Source: Saccharothrix sp. NRRL B-16314 (GTDB lineage: Bacteria > Actinomycetota > Actinomycetes > Mycobacteriales > Pseudonocardiaceae). From it: a stretch of 50,303 bases of DNA. The stretch is taken from assembly GCF_000716595.1 (NCBI RefSeq), contig NZ_JNXC01000046.1, forward strand, positions 1-50,303, in the 5' to 3' direction. A model generated the notes under the pieces. The model had not been told where the DNA came from. It searched no databases and was given only the letters and a program-made list of their open reading frames with translations. This document shows, piece after piece, positions 1-7,263 of the stretch; position 1 is the first letter of the stretch, and each line of letters opens with the position of its first letter. Position numbers and translations under genes: made by a program.

Positions 1-600
1 CAGCAGGTCTCGGCGGCGGTCGGCGATGCGGGCGTGGACACGCGCGACCCGCAGTCGGGCCTTGGCCCGGTTGGCGGAGCCCTTCTGCTTGCGGGCCAGT
101 GCCCGCTGCGCACGGGCGAGGCGTTCCCGGTCCCGTCGTTCGTGTCTGGGGTTGGTGATCTTCTCCCCGGTGGAGAGGGTGAGCAGGGAGGTGATCCCGG
201 CGTCGACGCCCACCGCGCGGTCGGTGGGTGGGGCGTGGTCGACGGTGGTCTCGACCAGGATCGACACGTGCCACCGGCCGGCCGGGTCGCGCGAGACGGT
301 CACCGTGGACGGCTCGGCGCCCTCGGGCAGCGGCCGGGACCACACGATGTCCAGCGGTTCGGCCATCTTCGCCAGGGTCAGCCGCCCGTCACGCCAGCGG
401 AACGCCGACCGGGTGTACTCGGCGGAAGCCCTGCCCCGCTTGCGGGACTTGAAACGCGGGTAGCGGGATCGCTTCTCCCAGAACGCGGCGGCCCGGTTGT
501 AGACCACCCGCACACACCCGAACGTGCGCAACAACTCCACTTCCTGCGCCGGAGTCGGATGGAAGCGGTACCGGAACGCCCGCTTCACCACCGACACCAT
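1..600 (-). CDS. tnpB: TnpB (IS200/IS605 OrfB-type RNA-guided nuclease), partial and internally shortened
   Basis: Reading the minus strand from an ATG at 600 (GTGAGGC just upstream) gives about 200 residues before the window edge; the C-terminus with the zinc ribbon and later RuvC motifs is outside. The N-terminus (KRAFRYRFHPTPAQE, then FGCVRVVYNRA) and the later stretches (FWEKRSRYPRFKSRKRG, EYTRSAFRWRDG, MAEPLDIVWSRPLPEGAEPS) are typical of actinobacterial TnpB. The RuvC-I aspartate is present in VGVDAGITSLLTLSTGEKI. Between VYNRA and FWEKR the usual 50-60 residue helical segment (REC region) is missing in frame. TnpB enzymes use an omega RNA from the element's right end to cut DNA; that RNA would lie off the left edge. 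No TnpA is visible. It could be a decaying copy or a functional variant. Confidence 0.85.
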   Translation of the reverse strand, partial: MVSVVKRAFRYRFHPTPAQEVELLRTFGCVRVVYNRAAAFWEKRSRYPRFKSRKRGRASAEYTRSAFRWRDGRLTLAKMAEPLDIVWSRPLPEGAEPSTVTVSRDPAGRWHVSILVETTVDHAPPTDRAVGVDAGITSLLTLSTGEKITNPRHERRDRERLARAQRALARKQKGSANRAKARLRVARVHARIADRRRDLL

Positions 601-639
601 GCCTCACAGCCAACACCACAGGCAATGAACCGTCGCCAC

Positions 640-700
640 GGGTTCAGGGCACCGCTCTCCTCCCGGCGTGAACGCCGGGGTATCCGCCGACAGGAACCCA
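640..700. mobile_element. Putative left end of the IS200/IS605-type element, with hairpin
   Basis: A palindrome at 662-679 (CCCGGCGT GA ACGCCGGG) lies between the tnpB start and the glpD start. IS200/IS605 elements have subterminal hairpins at their ends rather than terminal inverted repeats, and this one is in the right place. The exact end cannot be fixed without an empty-site comparison. The position implies the element sits in the glpD leader. Confidence 0.45.
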
Positions 701-701
701 G

Positions 702-2147
702 ATGACCACCTCACCGAACACCTCCCTCAACGCCTCCCGCCGCCGCGCCGACCTCGACCACCTGGTCTCCTCCGAAGTGGACCTGCTGGTCATCGGCGGC
801 GGGGTGACCGGTGCCGGCGTAGCCCTGGACGCCGCGTCGCGCGGCCTGTCCGTCTGCCTGGTGGAAGCGCACGACCTGGCGTTCGGCACGTCGCGCTGGT
901 CCAGCAAGCTCATCCACGGCGGCCTCCGCTACCTCGCCCAGGCCGAGATCGGCCTGGCGTACGAGAGCGCGGTGGAGCGCGGCATCCTGATGACCCGCAC
1001 CGCGCCGCACCTGGTCCGCGCGCTGCCGCAACTGGCGCCCCTGCACGGCAGGTCGCACGACCTCGTCGTCGCGGCGGGCCTCCGCGCCGGGGACGTGCTG
1101 CGCCGCCTGGCCGGCACCCCGTCCCGGGTCCTCCCCGGCCCTCGGCACGTGTCCGCCGTCGAGTCCCTGGCCCTGGCACCCGGCCTGCGCCGCGACGACC
1201 TGCGCGGCGGCCTGCTGAGCTTCGACGGCCAGGTCGTCGACGACGTCCGCCTGGTGGTCGCGCTGGCCCGCACCGCCGCCGGGCTCGGCGCACGCGTCAT
1301 CACCCGCGCCCGCGCCACGTCGCTGACCGGCGACGGCGCCGACGTCGTGGACGGCCTGACCGGCGCATCGCTGCGCATCAAGGCTCGCGCGGTGGTGAAC
1401 GCGACGGGTGTCTGGGCGGGCGACCTGGTGGACGTGAAACTCCGCCCGTCACGCGGCTCGCACCTGGTGGTGGCGGCGTCCACCGCCGGCCTGGCCAACG
1501 CCGCCCTGACCGTGCGCGTGCCCGGCACGTTCAGCCGCTTCGTCCTGCTGCTCCCGCAACAGGACGGTCGGGTCTACCTCGGACTGACGGACGAACCGGT
1601 CGACGGCCCGATCCCGGACGTCCCGGCGGTCCCCCAGTCCGATGTGGACTTCCTCCTGTCGGTCGCCTCCACCGTCCTGGAGCGCCCGTTGACCCAGGCC
1701 GACGTCCTGGGCTCGTTCGCGGGTCTGCGCCCCCTGCTCGACACCGGCGACGGCCCCAGCGCCGACCTCTCCCGCCGCCACGCCGTGCTCACCCGGGACC
1801 GCGTCACCACCGTCGTCGGCGGCAAGCTCACCACCTACCGCCGGATGGCCGCCGACGCGGTGGACGCCACCGCCCTCACCACCGTCCGCTCCGACACCGC
1901 GAACCTCCCGCTGATCGGCGCGGGCCCGGCCACCGGCCCGGAGCACCTGGTGGCCCGCTACGGCACCGAGGCGCACCGGGTCGCCGAGATCGGCGAAGTC
2001 GCCTGGGCCGTCCGCCACGAAGGCGCCCTGGACGCCGACGACGTCCTGGACCGCCGCACCCGCATCGGCCTCGTCCCGGCCGACCGCGCCGAAGCCGAAG
2101 CCGCCGTCACCCGCCAGGTCACCGAAGAACTGGCCGCCCTCACCTGA
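702..2147 (+). CDS. glpD: Glycerol-3-phosphate dehydrogenase, FAD-dependent
   Basis: Oxidises sn-glycerol 3-phosphate to dihydroxyacetone phosphate at the membrane, passing electrons through FAD to quinones. The N-terminus carries the Rossmann motif VIGGGVTGAG (about residues 27-36), followed by FGTSRWSSKLIHGGLRYL; NATGVWAGD, RPSRGSHLV, YLGLTDEP and VVGGKLTTYRRMA are hallmark family stretches. The ATG at 702 has AGGAA about 7 bases upstream. At 481 aa it is shorter than the usual 510-580: near the C-terminus the chain passes from VARYGTEAHRVAEIG directly to AWAVRHEGALDADDVLDRRTRIG, where relatives have some 25 more residues. No glpF or glpK is adjacent. The mobile-element end sits immediately upstream, so its promoter may be altered. 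Confidence 0.93.
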   Translation: MTTSPNTSLNASRRRADLDHLVSSEVDLLVIGGGVTGAGVALDAASRGLSVCLVEAHDLAFGTSRWSSKLIHGGLRYLAQAEIGLAYESAVERGILMTRTAPHLVRALPQLAPLHGRSHDLVVAAGLRAGDVLRRLAGTPSRVLPGPRHVSAVESLALAPGLRRDDLRGGLLSFDGQVVDDVRLVVALARTAAGLGARVITRARATSLTGDGADVVDGLTGASLRIKARAVVNATGVWAGDLVDVKLRPSRGSHLVVAASTAGLANAALTVRVPGTFSRFVLLLPQQDGRVYLGLTDEPVDGPIPDVPAVPQSDVDFLLSVASTVLERPLTQADVLGSFAGLRPLLDTGDGPSADLSRRHAVLTRDRVTTVVGGKLTTYRRMAADAVDATALTTVRSDTANLPLIGAGPATGPEHLVARYGTEAHRVAEIGEVAWAVRHEGALDADDVLDRRTRIGLVPADRAEAEAAVTRQVTEELAALT

Positions 2148-2160
2148 CGCACCGGCACAT

Positions 2161-2197
2161 GCGAAAGGGGACCTCCGGGCCGGAGGTCCCCTTTCGC
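2161..2197. terminator. Bidirectional intrinsic terminator
   Basis: Perfect 18-nt arms (2161-2178 and 2180-2197), rich in AAAGGGGACC/GGTCCCCTTT, lie between the convergent glpD and WXG-type genes. The hairpin has A/T runs at its base on both strands. Confidence 0.85.
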
Positions 2198-2205
2198 CGT
2201 TCAGG

Positions 2206-3837
2206 TCACTCGCCGATGATCGGCTTCGCCGCCTTCGGCGGCTCGTCGATCAGGGGCTCGCCCTCGAGCCGCACCTTGCGCTGGTGGTCCTTGCCCTCGC
2301 CACCCTGGCCGGGTGCGCCCATCATCGGCGCGCCGCCCATCATGCCCATGCCGCCCGCGCCACCGGGACGGCCACCGGCGCCACCGGGCGCACCGGGGCC
2401 CGCGCCGCCGGCGGGGTTGCCCGCCGTGCCGAGCACACCGGACGCGCCGCCGGCCTGGAGGGTCGAACCGGCACCGCCGCCACCGGAGGCGCCGCCACCC
2501 GCGAAGCCACCGCCACCGCCACCACCGGCGAAACCGCCACCGCCACCGCCACCGGGCATCGCGGGCATGTCACCCATCGGACGCACCGGCGGGACGGTCG
2601 GCATCGTCGGCACACCCGGAACGGTCGGCGCGCCGCCACCCGTCGCGTAGGTCGTCCCGCCCACAGGGGGCGGCGACGGGACGCGGCCACCGGTCGAACC
2701 GCCTTCCGGCACCCAGCGACCCGGCTCCCAGTGGCCACCGCCACCGCTGCCGCCGGAACCACCGGAACCGCCACCGACCGTCGGCGGACGGCTGACCACC
2801 GGCCCGCCCGGACCGCCGGGGTAGTAGCGGGGTTCGTCCGTGCCGGGACCGTAGCCCCCGCCGACCGTCGGCGGACGGCTCACCACGGGCCCACCCGTGC
2901 CACCGCCGCCGCCCGAGCCGGACGGGTTCGTCGAGCCACCCGGAGGCGCCGTGTAGCGCCGGTCGGCGTCGCGGTGCATGTCGGCCAACTGCTCCTCGGT
3001 CAGCCCCACACCGCCCCGCGTCAACCGCGGGTCGGACCCGCCACCGCCGGACCCGCCCTTGTTGGACGACGTCATCGCGGTGATCGCCTGGAGGATCTGC
3101 TTGGCGGTCTGGGCGATCTGCGCGACCGACTTGATCAGGTCGATCAGCTTCTTGAGCGAGTTGCCGAGCTTCTGCAGGAAGTCGGCGAGCTTCTTGGCGT
3201 AGTTGCACGCCATCTGCACGATGTCCGCGATCGCGGCGCCGATGGCCGCGCCGAACGTCAGGAACGACGCCGAGAGCCACTGGATGATCTTCATGACCAT
3301 GTCCGACACGGCCTTGCTGATCAGGTCCATGATGGTCTTGCGCACGGTCGCCACGAGCTCGCCCGCGCCCTTGGCCGCGCGCGAGATCCCCTGCGACGCC
3401 TTCGCCAGCGTCTCCAGCCCGGAGGCGTGCTTCGCGCTCGCCGCGCGGTAGCCGTCGGCCGAACGGCCGCGCCAGGTCCGGGTCTCCTCCACCGACGTGC
3501 GCCGGTAGTCCGCGACGATGCCCTCGATCTGCTTGGCCGAGGACGCCCAGCTGTCGGACATCTTCTGGATCGCCTGCGGGTTGCCGAGCAGCGCGTCGAA
3601 CGGCTCGCGCAGGAAGTCGACGTGCTGCATGGCCCAGCTGAACCCGGCGGACAGGAGGCCCGACAACGGGTTGCTCGCCATCCCGACGATGCCCATGGCG
3701 GTGTTCGCCATGCCCAGCCCGGCCTGGACCCAGTCGCCGCGCTCGACCGCCGCGACGGTGCCCTGCACGTCGCCGATCAGGTGCGACGGGTCGCGGCCCT
3801 GCCCGGAGGAGTTGCCGGTGGTGGCTTGAGCGTTCAT
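2206..3837 (-). CDS. Large WXG100/PPE-like protein with Gly/Pro-rich C-terminus
   Basis: 543 aa. The N-terminal ~280 residues are helical and Ala-rich with a W-x-G turn (TWRGRSADGY, about residue 118), as in WXG100/ESX-type proteins. Amphipathic and hydrophobic helices follow (SASFLTFGAAIGAAIADIV; Lys/Leu-rich coiled stretches). From about residue 290 the chain is low complexity, mostly Gly, Pro and Ser, with GGPVVSRPPTVGGG occurring twice. It ends LIDEPPKAAKPIIGE; a terminal P-(V/I)-IGE tail recurs, as I recall, in large actinobacterial WXG/PPE-like proteins. The ATG at 3837 overlaps the upstream stop as ATGA, so translation is probably coupled. No type VII machinery (EccC, EccD) is in the window. 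Export by a type VII-like system is inferred. Confidence 0.75.
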   Translation of the reverse strand: MNAQATTGNSSGQGRDPSHLIGDVQGTVAAVERGDWVQAGLGMANTAMGIVGMASNPLSGLLSAGFSWAMQHVDFLREPFDALLGNPQAIQKMSDSWASSAKQIEGIVADYRRTSVEETRTWRGRSADGYRAASAKHASGLETLAKASQGISRAAKGAGELVATVRKTIMDLISKAVSDMVMKIIQWLSASFLTFGAAIGAAIADIVQMACNYAKKLADFLQKLGNSLKKLIDLIKSVAQIAQTAKQILQAITAMTSSNKGGSGGGGSDPRLTRGGVGLTEEQLADMHRDADRRYTAPPGGSTNPSGSGGGGGTGGPVVSRPPTVGGGYGPGTDEPRYYPGGPGGPVVSRPPTVGGGSGGSGGSGGGGHWEPGRWVPEGGSTGGRVPSPPPVGGTTYATGGGAPTVPGVPTMPTVPPVRPMGDMPAMPGGGGGGGFAGGGGGGGFAGGGASGGGGAGSTLQAGGASGVLGTAGNPAGGAGPGAPGGAGGRPGGAGGMGMMGGAPMMGAPGQGGEGKDHQRKVRLEGEPLIDEPPKAAKPIIGE

Positions 3838-4148
3838 CCCCGTGCCTTTCCGGTGAAGCCGAACGCGTTGTCGAGGTCGACGTTCTCGTAGAGGTCGGCG
3901 ACCTCGCGGAGGCCCTGGCACATGTCGGCGACGGTCTCAGTGGCCTGGCCGAGGATGTCCTGGGACGACCCGGCGGCCTTGAGCAGGAACTCGGCCAGGA
4001 ACGAGCCGAACACGCCGAACGCGTCGGTCGACAGCGACGGGTCGGCGGTGTTCGTGGCCGCGAGCATCCGCTGCGTCAGCTGGTCGACCGTGCCTGCGTG
4101 CGCCCGGACCTCTGCCGGGTTCACGTTGAACGAGTCGAACATGGTCAT
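3834..4148 (-). CDS. Small WXG100/ESX-like helical protein
   Basis: 104 aa (MTMFDSFNVNPAEVRAHAG...), nearly all helical, the size of EsxA/EsxB proteins. Its start resembles actinobacterial 'excreted virulence factor EspC-like' or type VII target proteins: an NPAEVRAHA helix, DAFGVFGSFLAEFL, then a second amphipathic helix. It lacks a clear W-x-G. Its stop overlaps the start of the large WXG-type gene (ATGA), suggesting equimolar synthesis and perhaps a complex between the two. An alternative start is the ATG two codons later. Confidence 0.7.
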   Translation of the reverse strand: MTMFDSFNVNPAEVRAHAGTVDQLTQRMLAATNTADPSLSTDAFGVFGSFLAEFLLKAAGSSQDILGQATETVADMCQGLREVADLYENVDLDNAFGFTGKARG

Positions 4149-4159
4149 CTACCCCCTGC

Positions 4160-4603
4160 TCAGGCCATGACATCGGGTGGGTTGGTGAAGTAGTCGTCGT
4201 CGGGCCTGGTGTCTCGACGTTGGAGCTCGGGCTCCGGTTCCACCGCGTCCGCGTCGTCACCCGAATAGCCGTTCGGCATCTTGGACTTCACGAACTCCAG
4301 CGCCGGGCTCTCGCCGACGAACTCCGTCATGATCTCGACGACCTTGCCCGCCGCGGCGCGCTGCGCCTGCGCCACCGCGGTCAGGATCGCACCGGAGATC
4401 CGCTCCGGGTCCTCACCTCGCAGCTGTGGCCGCAGGATCAGGTCGGTCAACGCACCCGCGGCGTTGACGCTGACCGTGATCAGGCCGTCCGGCGACGTGG
4501 CGCTGCCGCCGACGCCGCCCAGCTGCGACTCGGCCTGCGCGGCGTTCCGCTTGGCCTGCTCGATCTTCTCTCCGTACTGCGCGAGCCACTGGTCCGGCTC
4601 CAT
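4160..4603 (-). CDS. YbaB/EbfC-family nucleoid-associated protein
   Basis: About 147 aa. The core (QYGEKIEQAKRNAAQAESQL, then SPDGLITVSVNAAGALTDLIL and AILTAVAQAQRAA) matches the YbaB/EbfC fold, a dimeric DNA-binding tweezer. A charged tail follows (DADAVEPEPELQRR...). I prefer the ATG at 4603, with GAGGGG 5-6 bases upstream, over the GTG at 4609. In Pseudonocardiaceae genomes such genes often head WXG-type cassettes, as here. It is distinct from the recR-linked YbaB. Whether it regulates or structurally serves the cassette is unknown. Confidence 0.8.
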   Translation of the reverse strand: MEPDQWLAQYGEKIEQAKRNAAQAESQLGGVGGSATSPDGLITVSVNAAGALTDLILRPQLRGEDPERISGAILTAVAQAQRAAAGKVVEIMTEFVGESPALEFVKSKMPNGYSGDDADAVEPEPELQRRDTRPDDDYFTNPPDVMA

Positions 4604-4662
4604 GTTCACCCCTCACGGCAACGGGGCTTGCGGCCCTACTGCGCATCCGACCCGTCGACAGT

Positions 4663-4700
4663 CGTTTCGGTTCCCGGCGACGTATCGTTTCACCGAAACG
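4663..4700. promoter_or_regulatory. CGTTTC/GAAACG operator-like repeats
   Basis: The divergent spacer contains CGTTTC at 4663-4668 and a palindrome CGTTTC-ACC-GAAACG at 4686-4700. GTTTCGGT and ACCGAAAC also pair across the region. It lies between the ybaB-like gene and the XRE gene and could serve either. Confidence 0.45.
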
Positions 4701-4796
4701 TGATTTCCGTGACCCCGACCAGCGGTTACGGCCATCCGGCCTATTCTGTGAATTGTTTACTTGCCGTTCTGTTGGGTTTTCGCAACACTTCGTAGC

Positions 4797-5054
4797 ATGA
4801 GTCCGGTGCGCCGGGGGGCCGGGCAGCCCATCCACAACAGGATCGGGGTGCTCCGGGTCGAGCGGGGTATGACGAGGGCGGCACTGGCCGAGGCGGTGGA
4901 GGTCAACCCGCAGACGATCGGCGCGTTGGAGCGGGGCGACCACTACCCCAGCCTCGACCTCGCGCTGCGGATCTGCGGCGTGTTCGACCTGCCCGTCGAG
5001 GCGGTGTTCAGCCGTGCGCCGTTCGAACCGCTGTCCACGCAGGTCTACCGCTAG
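4797..5054 (+). CDS. Small XRE-family HTH regulator
   Basis: 85 aa. It is a single helix-turn-helix (LRVERGMTRAALAEAVEVNPQTIGALERGDHYPSLDLALRICGVF), like the short Cro/CI-type YgzD/YozG proteins. The ATG at 4797 is chosen because the HTH needs no more upstream sequence; the reading frame could extend to a TTG at 4761 but the added residues look non-coding. The spacer to the ABC transporter genes is 58 bases, so it probably controls them. Confidence 0.85.
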   Translation: MSPVRRGAGQPIHNRIGVLRVERGMTRAALAEAVEVNPQTIGALERGDHYPSLDLALRICGVFDLPVEAVFSRAPFEPLSTQVYR

Positions 5055-5112
5055 GCCCGGATCGGCAGTCGCGAACGCCGGGAACCGCTGGTCGTGACAG
5101 GAGGAGAGCACC

Positions 5113-6039
5113 GTGACAGAGGGCCGCACCGTTTCGGGCGTGCTGGAGATCGACCGGGTCTCCAAGCGCTACGGGGAGGTCGTCGCGCTGGACGGGATGA
5201 CCTTCGACGTGCGGGCGGGTGAGCTGTTCGGGTTCGTCGGCAGCAACGGCGCGGGCAAGACGACCACGATGCGCATCGCGCTGGGCGTGCTCGCCGCCGA
5301 CTCGGGCGAGGTCCGCTGGAACGGCGCGCCGATCACGTTCGAGACCCGCCGCCGGATCGGCTACATGCCCGAGGAGCGCGGCCTCTACCCGAAGATGAAG
5401 GTGCACGACCAGCTCGTCTACCTGGCGGAGCTGCACGGCCTGTCCACCAACGCCGCGCACCGCTCGGCGGACGACTGGGTCGCCCGCCTCGGCCTGCGCG
5501 ACCGCCGCCACGACGAGGTGCAGAAGCTCAGCCTGGGCAACCAGCAGCGCGTGCAGCTGGCCGCGGCCCTCGTGCACGAGCCGGAGGTGCTGGTGCTGGA
5601 CGAGCCGTTCTCCGGCCTGGACCCGGTGGCCGTCGACGTGATGAGCCAGGTGCTGCGCGAGAAGGCCGCGAGCGGCGTGCCCGTGGTGTTCTCCAGCCAC
5701 CAGCTGGACCTGGTGGAGCGGTTGTGCGACCGGGTCGGCATCGTGCGCAGCGGCACGCTCGTCGCGTGCGGCTCGGTGGACGAGCTGCGCGCGGGCGGTC
5801 GGACGCAGCTGGTGGTCGACGCGCCCCAGGCGCACCCGGGCTGGGCCGACCGCCTGCCCGGTGTGCGGTCCGCGCACACGTCCGCCGGCCGCACGGTCGT
5901 CGACCTGGCACCGGGAGCCGACGACCAGGTGGTGTTGCGCGCCGCCCTGGAAACGGGGCCGGTGCACGAGTTCTCCCGGCAGCGGCCGTCGCTGACCGAG
6001 TTGTTCCGCAGCGTGGTGACCGAGGAGTCCGCGGCATGA
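5113..6039 (+). CDS. ABC-2 exporter ATP-binding protein (NatA-like)
   Basis: 308 aa. Walker A GSNGAGKTT (about residues 45-53), signature LSLGNQQR, Walker B VLVLDEPFSGLD, and H-loop SSHQLDLVERL. After the ATPase domain comes the DUF4162-type C-terminal domain common in NatA-like proteins. The GTG start at 5113 has GGAGGAG about 7 bases upstream. It energises the permease encoded next, with which it overlaps by ATGA. The substrate is unknown; sodium or an antibiotic are possibilities in this family. Confidence 0.9.
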   Translation: MTEGRTVSGVLEIDRVSKRYGEVVALDGMTFDVRAGELFGFVGSNGAGKTTTMRIALGVLAADSGEVRWNGAPITFETRRRIGYMPEERGLYPKMKVHDQLVYLAELHGLSTNAAHRSADDWVARLGLRDRRHDEVQKLSLGNQQRVQLAAALVHEPEVLVLDEPFSGLDPVAVDVMSQVLREKAASGVPVVFSSHQLDLVERLCDRVGIVRSGTLVACGSVDELRAGGRTQLVVDAPQAHPGWADRLPGVRSAHTSAGRTVVDLAPGADDQVVLRAALETGPVHEFSRQRPSLTELFRSVVTEESAA

Positions 6040-7223
6040 GCAGCCTCACCCCCGGCCGGGCCGTGTTCCTGGTGGCGCGCCGGGAGTTCCTGGGCAAGGT
6101 GCGCACGAAGTCGTTCCTCTGGGGCACCCTGGTGATCGTCGCCGTGATGGCGGGGTACGTGCTGTTGCAGGCCGTGCTGTTCGACGACGCGGGTCGCGAC
6201 CGGGTCGCGCTGAGCGGCCAGGCCACCGTGCTGGCGGAGCCGTTGAAGCAGACCGCCCGGTCGTTCGGCCGGGAGGTGGACACGGTCGACGCGACCGATC
6301 CGGCGGCGGCCGAGGAGCAGGTGCGGTCCGGCGAGCTGGACGCCCTGGTCACCGGTGCGCCGGACGCGTTGCGCGTGGTGGTGAAGGAGTCGCTGGGCGA
6401 CGACCTGCGCAACTCCATCGACCTGATCGTCAAGCAGCAGGTGCTGAACGCGCAGCTGGCCGAGGCAGGCCTCGACCCCGCCGCGGTGGCGCGGAACGTC
6501 GAGCGCTCGGGCGTGGACGTGGTGGCGCTGGAGCCGGAGGACGACCGGAAGGGCCAGCGGCTCGCGATCGGCCTGGTGATCGCGGCGCTGCTGTACTACT
6601 CGCTGCTGGTCTACGGGACGATGGTCGCGCAGGGCGTGGTGGAGGAGAAGTCCAGCCGCGTCGTGGAGATCCTGCTGGCCACGTTGCGGCCGTGGCAGCT
6701 GCTGCTGGGCAAGGTCTTCGGGCTGGGCGCGGTGGGGCTGCTGCAACTCGTGCTGATCGGCGGCATCGGCCTGGGGCTGTCGTCGGTGTCCGGGGTGATC
6801 GACGTCGCGGGCGTCGCCGGCGGGGCGCTGGCCACCGGTCTGCTGTGGTACCTGCTCGGGTTCTTCCTGTACGCCACCATCTTCGCGGCGGCGGCGTCGC
6901 TGGTGTCGCGGCAGGAGGAGCTGCAGTCGGTGCTGACGCCGATCAGCATGTCGATCGTGGTGGCGTTCGTGGTCGGCATCAACCTGATGATCAGCGACCC
7001 GACGGGGACCACGGTGACGGTGCTGTCGCTGCTGCCGCCGTTCGCGCCGATCCTGATGCCGGGCCGGATGGCGATGGGCGCCGCGCCGACGTGGCAGGTG
7101 CTGCTGGCGATCGTGCTGGCCCTCGCCGCCGTCGCCGCGATCACGTGGCTGGCCGGCAAGGTGTACTCGAACGCCGTCCTCCGCACCGGCGCCCGCGTCC
7201 GCCTGCGCGACGTGCTCCGCTGA
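6036..7223 (+). CDS. ABC-2 type permease (NatB-like)
   Basis: 395 aa. One membrane segment near residues 25-45 (SFLWGTLVIVAVMAGYVLL) is followed by a large extracytoplasmic domain (to about residue 170). A C-terminal bundle of five membrane segments follows, containing VVEEKSSRVVEILLATLRPWQLLLGKVFG, the typical ABC-2 permease cytoplasmic loop. The ATG at 6036 overlaps the ATPase stop (ATGA). Architecture matches the NatB/YhaP group of exporters. Confidence 0.9.
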   Translation: MSSLTPGRAVFLVARREFLGKVRTKSFLWGTLVIVAVMAGYVLLQAVLFDDAGRDRVALSGQATVLAEPLKQTARSFGREVDTVDATDPAAAEEQVRSGELDALVTGAPDALRVVVKESLGDDLRNSIDLIVKQQVLNAQLAEAGLDPAAVARNVERSGVDVVALEPEDDRKGQRLAIGLVIAALLYYSLLVYGTMVAQGVVEEKSSRVVEILLATLRPWQLLLGKVFGLGAVGLLQLVLIGGIGLGLSSVSGVIDVAGVAGGALATGLLWYLLGFFLYATIFAAAASLVSRQEELQSVLTPISMSIVVAFVVGINLMISDPTGTTVTVLSLLPPFAPILMPGRMAMGAAPTWQVLLAIVLALAAVAAITWLAGKVYSNAVLRTGARVRLRDVLR

Positions 7224-7263
7224 CGGGTTCCCGACGCCGACAGGCTGGACGCCGACGCGTGCG

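Noticed and set aside
668..2650. Long plus-strand open frame (660 codons) across glpD and the WXG gene
   Set aside because: It is a shadow: Arg/Pro-rich composition, runs over a terminator and a convergent gene.
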